Shown piece by piece: positions 1 through 9,474 of a DNA stretch of 64,000 bases. The notes beneath the pieces were generated by a model. It searched no databases. It was not told where the DNA came from and was given only the letters and a program-made list of their open reading frames with translations. The position numbers and the translations under genes were made by a program. The DNA comes from Nymphaea colorata. Lineage: Eukaryota; Streptophyta; Magnoliopsida; Nymphaeales; Nymphaeaceae. The stretch is from positions 19,235,289-19,299,288 of the forward strand of contig NC_045146.1 in the NCBI RefSeq assembly GCF_008831285.2. The letters are read 5' to 3'. The stretch's first letter is position 1. Each line of letters begins with the position of its first letter.

Positions 1-348
1 TTGTGTTGGATTTTGGTCAGCTTTTGGTATTCATACAAATCCAACTACTTAATCATGCTTTTTAATTCATGATTAGTATGATCGTAGATTTTACCTCTAT
101 CAGCTAAGTCTTTCAATGAATTTGGGGATGTTTTGTTGGAATGCCTTTAATCTCAAGTGTTTCTGATTTCTTCTTCCTTTTGCTTTATTTGATGTCTGTT
201 GTTTCGAATTTTCTAGAGTTGGGTGCTCGTTTGCTTTTGTCTTTCTAGTATGGTTTCTTCTCCCAGTTATTGTCTATCAACTTTCTTCATGCAAGATTTT
301 TCATACTGGAAATTGTAGTTGTGAAGAAATATTGTAGAACACATTATC

Positions 349-1175
349 ATGGAAGACAACGGTCCATCAAGGGAAAATCTTACGTGGACTGAATCACAAA
401 TGGACTACTTAGTCCAACTTCTTGTGGAACAATCACACATGTATGATATGAAATCTGGTGGAGGTTTGAAGTCTAAAGTGTATACAACAATTGAAAAAAG
501 TATGATGGACAGATTCGGTCTGAAATTCAATAAAGACAAAATAAAAAACAAATTGAAGTATTTCAAACTCAACTGGACAGTCATGAAGGAAATTTTGAAT
601 ACAAGCGGGTTTGACTATGACCCAATTAACAAATGGGAAGAAGTACAAAAGGCCAAAGTTATGGAGATACTATGAAGAGTTTGTATGACACAGACACAGA
701 CACAGACACATTAAACAATATGTTGTATGAACCACTTCCATCTACACCTCCATCTCAATCGACTCCATTCTACATGCAACCTGAAAGTTCACAATCATTC
801 ACACATATGCTTTATGAAGATAGTTCTCCCCTACAATCGTCATTACCTCCAACTCCTACAACTGAAAATCCGACAATGACAACTAATAAAAGTACACATA
901 GGAAAAGAAGGAACAAGTCAACCAATGAAGACGAGTATTACAATTTGTTGAACGGTATAGCTGATGATGTGATGACCATGACACATACTTGTAAAAAGCT
1001 TCAATATGTCAAATGTTGCAAAATACTACAAGAGTTGGTGGAGACCGGACAAATAGATAGTCATACGCGAGTGAAAAGTATGGACATGTTAGCAGAGGGC
1101 ACCAATTCCATGATATTTGTCAACCTTCCACCTTCAGACCGGGTGTCATGGTTGATGCATAAACTTGCTGATTAG
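349..1175 (+). pseudogene. MYB/SANT-like (Harbinger-associated type) gene, frameshifted
   Basis: The first reading frame from 349 encodes a Myb/SANT-like DNA-binding domain (Pfam Myb_DNA-bind_3 type). It has the opening W-T near residue 12, an L-L-x-E-Q helix, a K-x-K-I-K-N-K-L-K recognition-helix region and a G-F-x-Y-D-P segment. Such proteins are plant L10-interacting MYB-like factors and the accessory MYB-like protein of PIF/Harbinger transposons. The frame shifts near 660, where the expected continuation W-R-Y-Y-E-E reads from 662. It shifts again at 680, where L-Y-D-T-D-T reads from 681 and runs open to a stop at 1173-1175. That tail has an S/T/P-rich linker, a basic K-R-R-N-K patch and a C-terminal region usual for the family. 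A hexamer repeat at 688-711 encodes the D-T run. Two shifts of the same sense make an intact protein unlikely unless a small intron hides here. No transposase is visible; it could lie upstream of the window. Confidence 0.75.
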
Positions 1176-1739
1176 TAGGTAAGAGTTGATTGTTATAAAT
1201 TCAATGGTTAATTATTTGTATAATTCATGTGATCCAAAACATTTCTTGTATGTTTTATAACTTATATATTGGATGAGAATACACGCTTTGGTTAAGGTTT
1301 TATAACTTTCATACATGTATAACTGTGTTATGGTTCTAACTTGTAGCTGGTCAACTACATTCAACTCGTGGATGTTATGGACTTTTTTTGGAATTATTTG
1401 TGGATGGTGTGAAATCATGTTACTTGTTTTTATAGCTTCAATTTTTTAGGTATTGAATGCTTTGTTTGTTGTTTTGGAATATCATCTTTCAATTTGTTTC
1501 ATGAAATTAGAGGAGGACAAAAAAAAAAAAAAAACTACTAACGATCCTGAAAAAAGTCTCATATATTTTACCATATGTATCAAACAAGGTTAATTTTACC
1601 CTCTAAAAAACTACAATGTACATCAAACAAGATTGATTTTACCATGCAAAAAACTAGTATGTCATCATACATAGCTTCAAATTGAAAGAGGGAAAAATGA
1701 TATTCTATATTTTTTTCCATGGTAAATTTACCACATTAA

Positions 1740-1768
1740 ATTCTTTCCTACCATCAAACATGACCTAA
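1740..1768. mobile_element. possible right end of a Harbinger-like element
   Basis: After the MYB-like pseudogene the sequence ends in a segment reading, on the opposite strand, AGGTCATGTTTGATGGTAGG. This resembles the termini of PIF/Harbinger or hAT elements. It is followed by TAA at 1766-1768, which would fit a three-base Harbinger target duplication. Shorter diverged versions of the word ATCAAACA(A/T)G lie just inside at about 1580 and 1622. The partner end is outside the window, so this is inference. Confidence 0.3.
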
Positions 1769-3230
1769 AAGTGATGTTTTGGACAGTCATTTGTTTATAC
1801 TAAAGAGAGAATATGAAAGGAGAAGAAGTCAAAAGAGAGACAAGCGAGTAGGCAGTTAGATGAGAAGAAAAAATGGAGCGGGAGAAAAGAGAGCTGTTCA
1901 AGTAGAAGAGAGTTCGTTCAATGCTATGTCACAATGGTAAAAACTAGTAACGTAAAAACTAAAATCATGACCTTCCTTCTCGACTTTCTTCGCGTTGAGT
2001 ATTTGCAGCAACATTGGGGAGGAACTGCACGGCGACTGGACGACAGCGGCAATGTTTAGGGTTGTCTCTTGATGCCCAATATTGTGATTTTGTCTCTTGA
2101 TGCCCTATTTTGTGCTTAAAAACATGTTTTGGCTTTTCGTGGTGCATTTGTTTTGCCAGTATTCTTTTTATTGATTGCATTGTTGTTTTGCGATGAAATT
2201 TAGGTAGTTTTGTTTCTGAAAACTTAGGGATGATTGGAAGTTTTTTAGGGGTTTTTTGTAAAGCTAAAATGTCTAATTTCTCGTGAGAGTTCTAGCTGCT
2301 CAAGTTGTCATAGGAGATGGTGGTTTCATATTTTGAAGCGACGATGACTTTTACACATGGGAATTCTACCCTCATGGTTGGAAAAATCAAGTTCAAGGCT
2401 GGTGTTCGTGGGTCTGACATGACAACCTTCTACTTCGGTTCTTCTTCTTTTTGATCTATTTTTGGTTGATATTACACCTTATATATAAGGAAATCCAAAA
2501 ATTAGAGAGAAGGAACATTTGATGTTTTTTGTTTTTTTTATGATTATGAGAATTTTTTTTTATCTTTAAATCTTTGGTATTATAAATTAATAATATTATA
2601 ATAGTCGTACCATTACTCGTACCGTACCATTACCAATACATAGATTCAATGAAACGAATAACTAAACTGAAAATAAGAAAATAAGACTGTTTTTGCCTGT
2701 TCTTGTTTTATGAGGAGCTTGTTATTAGTTTTGTATTAGGTCCAAGAAGCCCTCGACCTGGCAAATGATGACCTGAAAGACCATGCTCAGAAAGTTGCAA
2801 ATTTGCTGTGTATCACATTATAATAAAAAATTTACTCTTCATCAATGTTTTCAGGGCAACAGTTTTGGGCCTTTCTGAACAACATTTATGAATTAACATC
2901 ATATCATCTCTAAACGGAACTTTTTATATCACATTGTCAGAATGTACAACACACAAACACCAAACTGAACATGGTGCTCTTGGTTTACCAAAAAACATGG
3001 TATTTGCTCAAACTCCTTTTGGCAAAGATATTAACATCCTACAATTCAATAGCAAAAACCACAAAACAAAAGGAAAAAAAAAAAAGAAACACATGAAAAA
3101 TACCATAAATATATCCAATATGCTGTCGAAAAAGCAGAAAATGACGAAAATAAGTATGTGAAAATTTTCAATAAGCATGAGAATCGAGTGGAAGAGAACT
3201 TAAATTGGACGACATCTTAGATATTTATAC
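1769..3230. other. gene-free stretch
   Basis: AT-rich intergenic DNA. I see no conserved coding segment, no convincing splice-linked exons and no clear repeat. The open frames at 1965-2180 (minus) and 2934-3161 (plus) have low-complexity or random-looking composition. Confidence 0.5.
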
Positions 3231-3233
3231 AAG

Positions 3234-3318
3234 TGGTTCAACTAGCCGCTTATTCTCAAGGAAGATGGGAAGGTCATTATTCTCATAAAAAATGGCATCA
3301 GAAGTAACGATCAACATA
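3234..3318 (-). ncRNA. degenerate box C/D snoRNA-like unit (copy 1)
   Basis: The most decayed of four related minus-strand units. It keeps the internal CTGA (D' position, plus-strand TCAG at 3298-3301), the shared core GAGAATAATGACC and the CCTTGAG word. Its 5' box reads TTGATCG instead of RTGATGA, and the 3' box reads TTGA instead of CTGA. It is probably a non-functional relic. Confidence 0.3.
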
Positions 3319-3443
3319 AAAAAAGACAGCATCATGCAAGATGCTGTCAAAAAGTAAAAATCATAGGATTATAGTATACACACAAATTTTGGAAAAATGA
3401 AAAAGAGGGAGGTAAAGATAAAACATAAATTGATAAGAAGCGA

Positions 3444-3540
3444 GTGGCTCAGAGAGTCGCTTATATGTGCTCAAGGAACAACTCAGTAAGGTTATTCTCA
3501 TACAAGAGGTGTCAGAAGAAGCAACAATCATCATAGCAAG
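3444..3540 (-). ncRNA. candidate box C/D snoRNA (copy 2)
   Basis: On the minus strand a perfect C box ATGATGA (plus-strand TCATCAT, 3528-3534) is followed 12 nt later by an internal CTGA (3512-3515, D' position). A terminal CTGA follows (TCAG at 3449-3452, D box). The C-to-D span is 86 nt, which is normal for plant C/D snoRNAs. The outer flanks can form only a very short stem (C-G, G-C). The core between the boxes (ACCTCTTGTATGAGAATA, then TTCCTTGAGCA) is shared with copy 3 while the segment before the D box differs, as expected if the guide sequences diverged. I cannot name the family or its target. Confidence 0.5.
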
Positions 3541-3665
3541 ATGAAATACTAGAGAATTAAAAAATAGAAAGATGAGAAACAACGCGAAAAAAGCTAAAAC
3601 CCAGATGAATAGAAAGCAGATATCACAAAAAAATACAGCGAGAAGCTTTAAAAAGAGTGTATGTA

Positions 3666-3760
3666 AAAGCTCAGAGACTCGCTTTACTTGCTCAAGGAAC
3701 AGACTTTGAAGGCTATTCTCGTACAAGAGGTGTCAGAAGAAGCTTCAATCATCATGGCCA
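3666..3760 (-). ncRNA. candidate box C/D snoRNA (copy 3)
   Basis: The best-preserved unit. The C box ATGATGA (plus-strand 3749-3755) is preceded by GGCC. The internal CTGA is at 3733-3736 and the terminal CTGA at 3671-3674, followed by GCTTTT. The C-to-D span is 85 nt, within one base of copy 2. The candidate guide directly 5' of the D box reads AAGCGAGTCT. A protein-coding reading of this strand is open by chance, but the conserved parts are the boxes and core rather than codons. C/D snoRNAs guide 2'-O-methylation of rRNA or snRNA in the nucleolus. The target is not known from this sequence. Confidence 0.55.
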
Positions 3761-3857
3761 TATCAGGAAAACGAAAAAGAAAAAAAATACACTGAAAGTA
3801 TCATAAGAAATGCAGGAGACAACACTGAAGTCAAAAGATCAAAGAGGAAAGCGAAGA

Positions 3858-3932
3858 GATTAGCAGTTGTGAATCCATGCTCAAGGAACAACCCGTAGAC
3901 CGAGGTGCTACATGAAGCATTCATCATACAGC
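3858..3932 (-). ncRNA. diverged box C/D snoRNA-like unit (copy 4)
   Basis: It has a perfect C box ATGATGA (plus-strand 3921-3927) and the shared word GTTCCTTGAGCA, but the D-box position reads CTGC (3862-3865) and no D' box is seen. The span is about 66 nt. It lies first in the inferred minus-strand transcript. It is probably a decayed copy. Confidence 0.35.
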
Positions 3933-4510
3933 TAAAGCATCTTAAACGTATCAATAAGAACGAGCAAACTAGTAAAAAGGGTTTATGGAGAATAAATCGA
4001 AACATATTAAAAAACAATCTGTAGAACAATCAACAAAAACAAGGCCATGGAGTTGTTAAGGCGTATCAAAGCTACCACCATGAACTACCAACGACACCAA
4101 CAAAGCCCAAATGCCGATTTAGGTGAACTGAAGGACCAGATTTGAATGGCAGAGATATTGGACACACCAACCACGAGATTACTGCAGGAGTGAGTCAGGA
4201 CCCCACAAAAATCAGGAAGAACTCGATGAAAAATGCGCAAAAGGAAAACCAGAAAGAAGGCTTTCCCGAACTACCAACTTTGAGCCGCCCGTCCAGACCA
4301 ACGAGCTTCACCTTCTACAAAATCTAAATAGATCTAAAATACACGCCACACAAAAAGCCGAAGTTTGTTGACCGACTGATCTGCAGAGCACAAGCGCGCC
4401 TGCTCCCTATCTTTCACAGCCCCACGGAGGCTGATAATGGGGTCTCTCCGTCGCCCTCTCCTGCCGCTTTTTTAAAAGGTTTTCTGGAGGGGGACGCAAA
4501 AGAAAGAGAG

Positions 4511-4519
4511 AAACCCTAA
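4511..4519 (-). promoter_or_regulatory. telo-box upstream of the snoRNA-like units
   Basis: The plus strand reads AAACCCTAA, so TTAGGGTTT on the minus strand. It lies about 580 bp upstream of the nearest C box and is followed on that strand by a C/T-rich, GC-richer stretch typical of a plant 5' leader. Telo-boxes near transcription starts are characteristic of plant ribosomal-protein and snoRNA genes. No protein gene follows on the minus strand, which supports a non-coding host transcript. I found no nearby site II (TGGGCC/T) element. Confidence 0.4.
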
Positions 4520-4862
4520 TTGGATCTCCATTTCAAATCTGGATCATGAAACTGAGAATGCTTCACTTCAAGATCCGTGGATCACCGGAAGCATTCATGT
4601 CTAACGGACTTGTTCCAATCGGACATGTTCGACGGATGGGGTTTTACTTTCCTTATGATCAAAATAAAATTACAGACATAAAATGAAACTACCAGACCCA
4701 CTCTCAAAACAGCATCTAGTTCTTGTTTAATGGATTTCATCTTATTTCTAATAATTTCATATTCAATCCCAAAAAGGGTAGAAACTAGAACATTTTTAAT
4801 AATTTCATATTCAATCCGAAAAAAGATAGAAACTAGAACATCTAACCACTTAAAGAACTTCA

Positions 4863-4917
4863 TTTATAAACCCATGAAAAATCTTTTACTATCTTCAATA
4901 CAAAATTAAACTTTTGA
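4863..4917 (+). repeat. TATA-leader-like dispersed repeat, copy A
   Basis: Reads TTATAAACCC, then about 20 nt, then ATCTTCAATAC and TAAACTTTT. Two further diverged copies lie at 5122-5180 and 26435-26496 in the same orientation. The shared unit may be the promoter or leader of an old transposon. Confidence 0.45.
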
Positions 4918-5121
4918 AAATGAAGAGTTATAATTCACGCTTTTTAAGACACACATGTCCTTCCTTTTATAAGAAATCTTCGACTTGAATGTCAAACGGT
5001 GCTTTGGTACTACAAGAACTACTCGGCCAACTTGGCCCCTTATGGATCTTAACCTACCTCCAGTTAGTTTTGGTTGTAACTCAAAAAATGCTAAACTAAT
5101 ACAACCAACTACTTAACAGTC

Positions 5122-5180
5122 CTTTTATAAGCCTTTGAACACTTTTCACAATTTCAATGCGAGATTGATTAAACTTTTTA
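5122..5180 (+). repeat. TATA-leader-like dispersed repeat, copy B
   Basis: Reads CTTTTATAAGCC, then CACAATTTCAATGC and TTAAACTTTTT. It shares with copy C (26435-26496) an upstream CTCAAAAA(A)TGCTAAA block located about 60 nt before the TATA-like word, so homology extends beyond the AT-rich core. Confidence 0.45.
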
Positions 5181-5765
5181 AAAAGTAAAAAGGTTACATT
5201 AAAAATAGAGAACCAAATTGTACATGTGCTCGGATTCAGATGTTCATAACAAAAAAAAAAAAACTCACACTAATCAGATTTTGGAAGAAAAAAGATCCAT
5301 GCCATACCTGCATTCAATCTCTAAACAGATGTAAATTTAATCATTGAATCCAACTACTTGAATTTGGATTTGAATGGAGCATCCAATTCTATTCTAACCA
5401 CTGAGATCCGTATCTTCTAGTGTTCAAACGCTAAACTAGGGTTAGAGTTCCAGATCCAACTAATAATAACCTGTGGATTTGGTTTAGGTTTTTCCAACCA
5501 AACCCGACAAGGGTTGTGAGCATATGGATTTGGTATAGAGCTGTCTGCAATTTGAATGTTCGTTGGTGGTTTGGTAATGGTTGCATGAAGTCCAACTCAA
5601 GCTATTCTGCATCTGAACTAACTTCCAAAAGAAAGGAGGTTTCTGGGATGGTGGACTTGAGTTTCACCTGTTTAGATGGACAACTATACTTCAACTTTCA
5701 GACAACAGTTATCTGCAAAAACCCAAAATTTTATAAAAAATAGATTGTGTTTGATTTCCCACTGA
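5181..5765. other. gene-free stretch
   Basis: AT-rich intergenic DNA. The open frame at 5516-5743 has no recognisable motif, and I see no other structure. Confidence 0.4.
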
Positions 5766-6205
5766 CAATGAGTTGAGTCAGCTTGAGCTCGACTCGAACT
5801 CGCTCGTCTAATTTCGGTTTGAACTTAACTCACTTATAAACGAGTCAAGCTCGAGTTCATGTGCATGCTCAAAATGTTAAATGAGTGAGGGTTCGAGTTG
5901 TAAGAATTTGACTCGGTTCAACTACACATAAATGTTGAATTATATTGAGAAAATAGTTAAACAAGTAGCAAGTAATCGAGTTAACAAGCTACAAAAACAA
6001 GGCATGTTAACATAAACAAGTTATACGATTTGAGTTTGTCCAGTTAAGTTCATGCTTGCTCTATCAAGCTTGACTCAAGTTTGAGTGAGTCGAGTTCAAG
6101 CTCGAATTTTCTGAGTCGAGTCGAACTCGAGTTCAAGCTGACCAAACTCAAACTCGACTTGACCAAACTCAAACTCGACTCGGCTTGGCTCGGCTCGGCT
6201 CGTGT
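5766..6205. repeat. GAGTCGAG-rich foldback MITE-like repeat
   Basis: The left part (TCAGCTTGAGCTCGACTCGA) is the inverse of the right part near 6112-6140 (GAGTCGAACTCGAGTTCAAG). The interior is AT-richer, and the right end runs into repeated CTCGG units at 6178-6203. An inverted-repeat structure of about 440 bp without coding capacity suggests a non-autonomous element. Confidence 0.5.
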
Positions 6206-6537
6206 ACTCATGAGGCATATCTCTTTTTTGTTATATTGTTATCAATATAATGAAAATATGTCGTATATGTTAAACTCTTCATAGTATTCGAATCGGGCTG
6301 AATTGGTGACAGTTGATCAATCGGCAGCCACTGGTCATGCATCCATGACTCTGGCACTGATAGCAACGTTGTCAAAATCCCCTAAATTGGCCCATTCGCT
6401 TTGCTGGCCAATTTAAGTGTGCCATATGTGAGTTTTTTCTGTTTTTTCAGTATTTTATAATTTTTATTTTTTATATTTAAAAAAAAACAAATTTAATATT
6501 GTTTGCATATTCACCACTTAGGGACCGCGATTTAACG

Positions 6538-7865
6538 GGTGGCAGAGCTAGGGGCCAGGACACCCCTGAATTTTTAAAAATTAAAATTTTACGATTGAAA
6601 GTTTTTAGAAATTTGATTTTGACTATGTGAAAGTTTTGTAAAATATAATTTCCTACGAAAGTAACTCAATAGAACTTTGAACGCCCCCAACTCATTGAAA
6701 TTAAAGACGTTAAATTGGAAGAGAAGATAAAAAGTAGAATCGATAATTAAAGGTCTTGAAAAGTGCACACCTACTCCGGCCAATATAACGTTGTGTTAAA
6801 GTCTGAATAAAAATGTAAGTTAAAGTTATGCTTTAAATCATGCAGCTTAAGATCTCGAACACAAAAGAAAATGACGGGTCTTTAGGCACTTTTTTGAATG
6901 GTAGGTTGTTAACCTTTGCACTGCAAATATAATGGCCTTTAGATTTGAAAAGATAATATGATATCAACTTGATATTGACAACTCAGACAATTGAATATAT
7001 ATCCAGCTTGTTTCTAAGCTCTAGAAAATCTCTCGTGATTGTCAATGCAGAACAAATTTTTCAAAATGAGGTATTATAGATTGTCTACAAATGTAGGTCT
7101 TCTTTAAGCCAAACCACTTAAAATTAATCCCCTCTGTTGTTTTTCACTAGGGTGTCATAGTATTGAGGTTAGAAAAAAAAATGCATAATAGAGGACATAA
7201 ATCCTAGCACTTATTGAGAGTTGTAATCTTCAAGGGTTTATAAGTATCAATCCCAAAATATTTATCCCATAAATTGTTCATATTTCTACTCTAGTTTTGA
7301 ATTATAAATTTATTTATTGCAATCAGTTGGATCAGCTTCTCACAAGCTCAATTACCAGCACTTTGTTAGTTAGTGTGCTTGGCCTAATTGTTGGCATTGT
7401 CACTTCCAAAGACTTTCAATGCCGGCACTTTGTTAGATGGTATGCTTTATTGATCTTTTTCAGGTAGTTTGGTTGCCGGGGTACCATACAAGTGTTTGAA
7501 AATCTGCCTTCAAGTTCATGAAATATTAATTAATATTGTATTAATCTACCTCAATATTTAAACATATTTATAAGATACTCACATAGTGTCCTTGCTGCCA
7601 AATGACTTATTAAGATTATTGTCAGTAAAATCCTAATTTATATGATGAACAAACCAATACACTTGCAAGCGTCCTAATTTATATGATGAACAAACCAATA
7701 CACCTGCAAGCGTCGAACAATCATACGATCCACTAAATAACGTTTTTGAAAATTTTTTACATGGGTCAAGCATCATTTTTCAAAAAATTTAGAGGGGCCA
7801 AACGTAGAACTTGTGGAGAGGGTATGACTCATGCTAGCCCCCCTTCCCTTCGCGGTTGCGCCCTC
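6538..7865. repeat. possible nested element with GGGTGGC..GCGCCC-type ends
   Basis: The left edge GGGTGGCAGAGCTAGGGGCC and the right edge GCTAGCCCCC...GCGCCC are roughly inverse. Both flank AAAATTT-rich sequence like that inside the element at 54357-54880. The middle carries unrelated AT-rich DNA and a 41-bp tandem duplication. The limits and the pairing are inferred. Confidence 0.25.
7631..7712. repeat. 41-bp perfect tandem duplication
   Basis: Two adjacent 41-bp units (7631-7671 and 7672-7712), each beginning TCCTAATTTATATGATGAAC, differ at one base (T to C near the end). This implies a recent duplication. Confidence 0.9.
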
Positions 7866-9138
7866 GTGATCTTGGTCACACCCCATTTGTTCTAACTGAG
7901 ACAATTTGAACTAATTCAATTATTCATTGAATTATTATGATTCAGTTGTAAATGAGTTTTGAGATATAAGTGTTTTGTAAATCTACCTCAAAGGTTGAAA
8001 CATATTACTAGATATTCGTAAAACTATGTTTTATAAATCTACTCTAATTTTTAAAATAACACTAGTAAAATGTTTCATTTGTCAAATAACCTGAAACGGT
8101 TTCACTGCATATTCTCGTTGTGGATCCTCCCACTAAAACTATTTTATGAAATTGCTATTTTTTCATTTGGCAACATTTCGCAAAGTAAGCGTGCCTTAAT
8201 AATAATTCATCTTTTTTGTTTATATTTTTTTGCGAGTGAAAAAGATATCTAGATAACCGTATTTTGTTCTTTTTGATTTTTCATTTCTTCTCCCCATTTG
8301 TTTTTTTTTTCTTTTAATGTTTTTTGTAGTTATCCAAAATCCGAATGCCAGGATCCTCCCTCTCATTCTTTCTCTCTCTTCCTGTGTTTGTGCAGCACTC
8401 CATTTCCTACGGTGCATTGGGGAGAAAAAAAGGAATTCCTTGTTTTGGTTCGCCGCGCCAGCACTCCAAAATTTCTCATTGAATAAAGTTCCTCGAATTT
8501 TGCCGCCGGTCTGAATTCCACTTTTCCGGTGATCGTCGGCCGCCCGATGCTGGAGTTCACGACAAACTATGTTGCAGGATCATGTCTGACAGGTACGGTT
8601 CCGCCTCCTAGCCAACAGAAAATATCTCTCTCGGACGCACGCATATACAGGCAGAGATATACTATCGGTCGTTTGCTCTCCCGGAAAGCGTTTTCCAGGG
8701 AAATTTCGTTACTTGATCGGATTACGTGGAAGGAATTTTTGTATTCATTGCTTGGGGTTCTGTTCCGGGCGTGAGATTTGAAGCTTTTTCCTGCTTTTTG
8801 GGCGGGAATTCGGACCCCGTTTTCTGGAGTAGGTTGAATTTTCTTTGCTAGGGTTTTTGATCGTTTTTCTTTTCTTTCTTTTTGTCTCTGGTATTTCAAG
8901 TGGAAAGAGAAGACGAGGGAATCCATCGTTTCTTGCATAGCGGTTTAACGTTCCTTTTAGCTTCATCATGATTGGCTTTTTAACTTCTTTTGCTCTCCTA
9001 AAGTTTAAGTGAAACTAAAAGAAAAAATGCGATTATTGGAGTGACTAGTCTCATTGGGGTGCTGTTGTCCCAGCTTGAATTGCTGGATAATCTCTCTCCC
9101 TCCGTCCCGCCACCCCCACCCGCCGCCCCACCCCCCCA

Positions 9139-9139
9139 C

Positions 9140-9212
<73 letters not shown>
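9139..9212. repeat. compound microsatellite (CT)11(CA)26
   Basis: Uninterrupted CT dinucleotides at 9139-9160 pass directly into CA dinucleotides at 9161-9212, after a C-rich stretch from about 9108. It lies about 265 bp upstream of the DA2-type start codon, in the leader or its intron. The open frames read through it on both strands are artefacts. Confidence 0.98.
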
Positions 9213-9214
<2 letters not shown>

Positions 9215-9420
9215 TTTGATGAGGGGGCTTCAAGAACTCGGATCAGTGGTCGAACCAAAACAGCTTCGTGGTAATTGAGGAAATTCACAAAGTCTCCTGA
9301 TCCTCGCCCGAACAAATTGTGTGCTGTTTGATTGGTATCGGCTAAATTGTAGCCTAATTGTTTTGGTTTCAGAGTGGGTGTCGGTGGTGGCTGTAGCATT
9401 CTGAGGACTGGTGGAGGGAA

Positions 9421-9438
9421 ATGAAGAGTGGCTCTTGA
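9421..9438 (+). promoter_or_regulatory. upstream ORF in the DA2-type leader
   Basis: ATG-AAG-AGT-GGC-TCT-TGA, five codons plus stop, in the predicted last leader exon and 36 nt before the main start codon. It has a purine at -3, so a scanning ribosome would probably meet it first. Its regulatory effect is inference. Confidence 0.45.
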
Positions 9439-9474
9439 TCTTTTGCTCTTCTCTACTTGCCTTGGATTGGGGGT

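Larger units (their letters stand above)
8340..9474 (+). other. putative 5' leader region of the DA2-type gene
   Basis: GC content rises here and C/T-rich tracts appear at 8360-8400, as is usual around a plant transcription start. A donor-like CAG|GTACGG lies at 8590-8593 and an acceptor-like TTTCAG ends at 9372, so the 5' leader may contain an intron of about 0.8 kb holding the microsatellite at 9139-9212. The transcription start cannot be fixed from sequence alone. Confidence 0.4.

Noticed and set aside
3361..4029. Minus-strand open frames of 121 and 88 codons, rich in F and L
   Set aside because: They run across the snoRNA-like repeats and A-rich spacers; conservation between repeats follows the RNA boxes, not codons.
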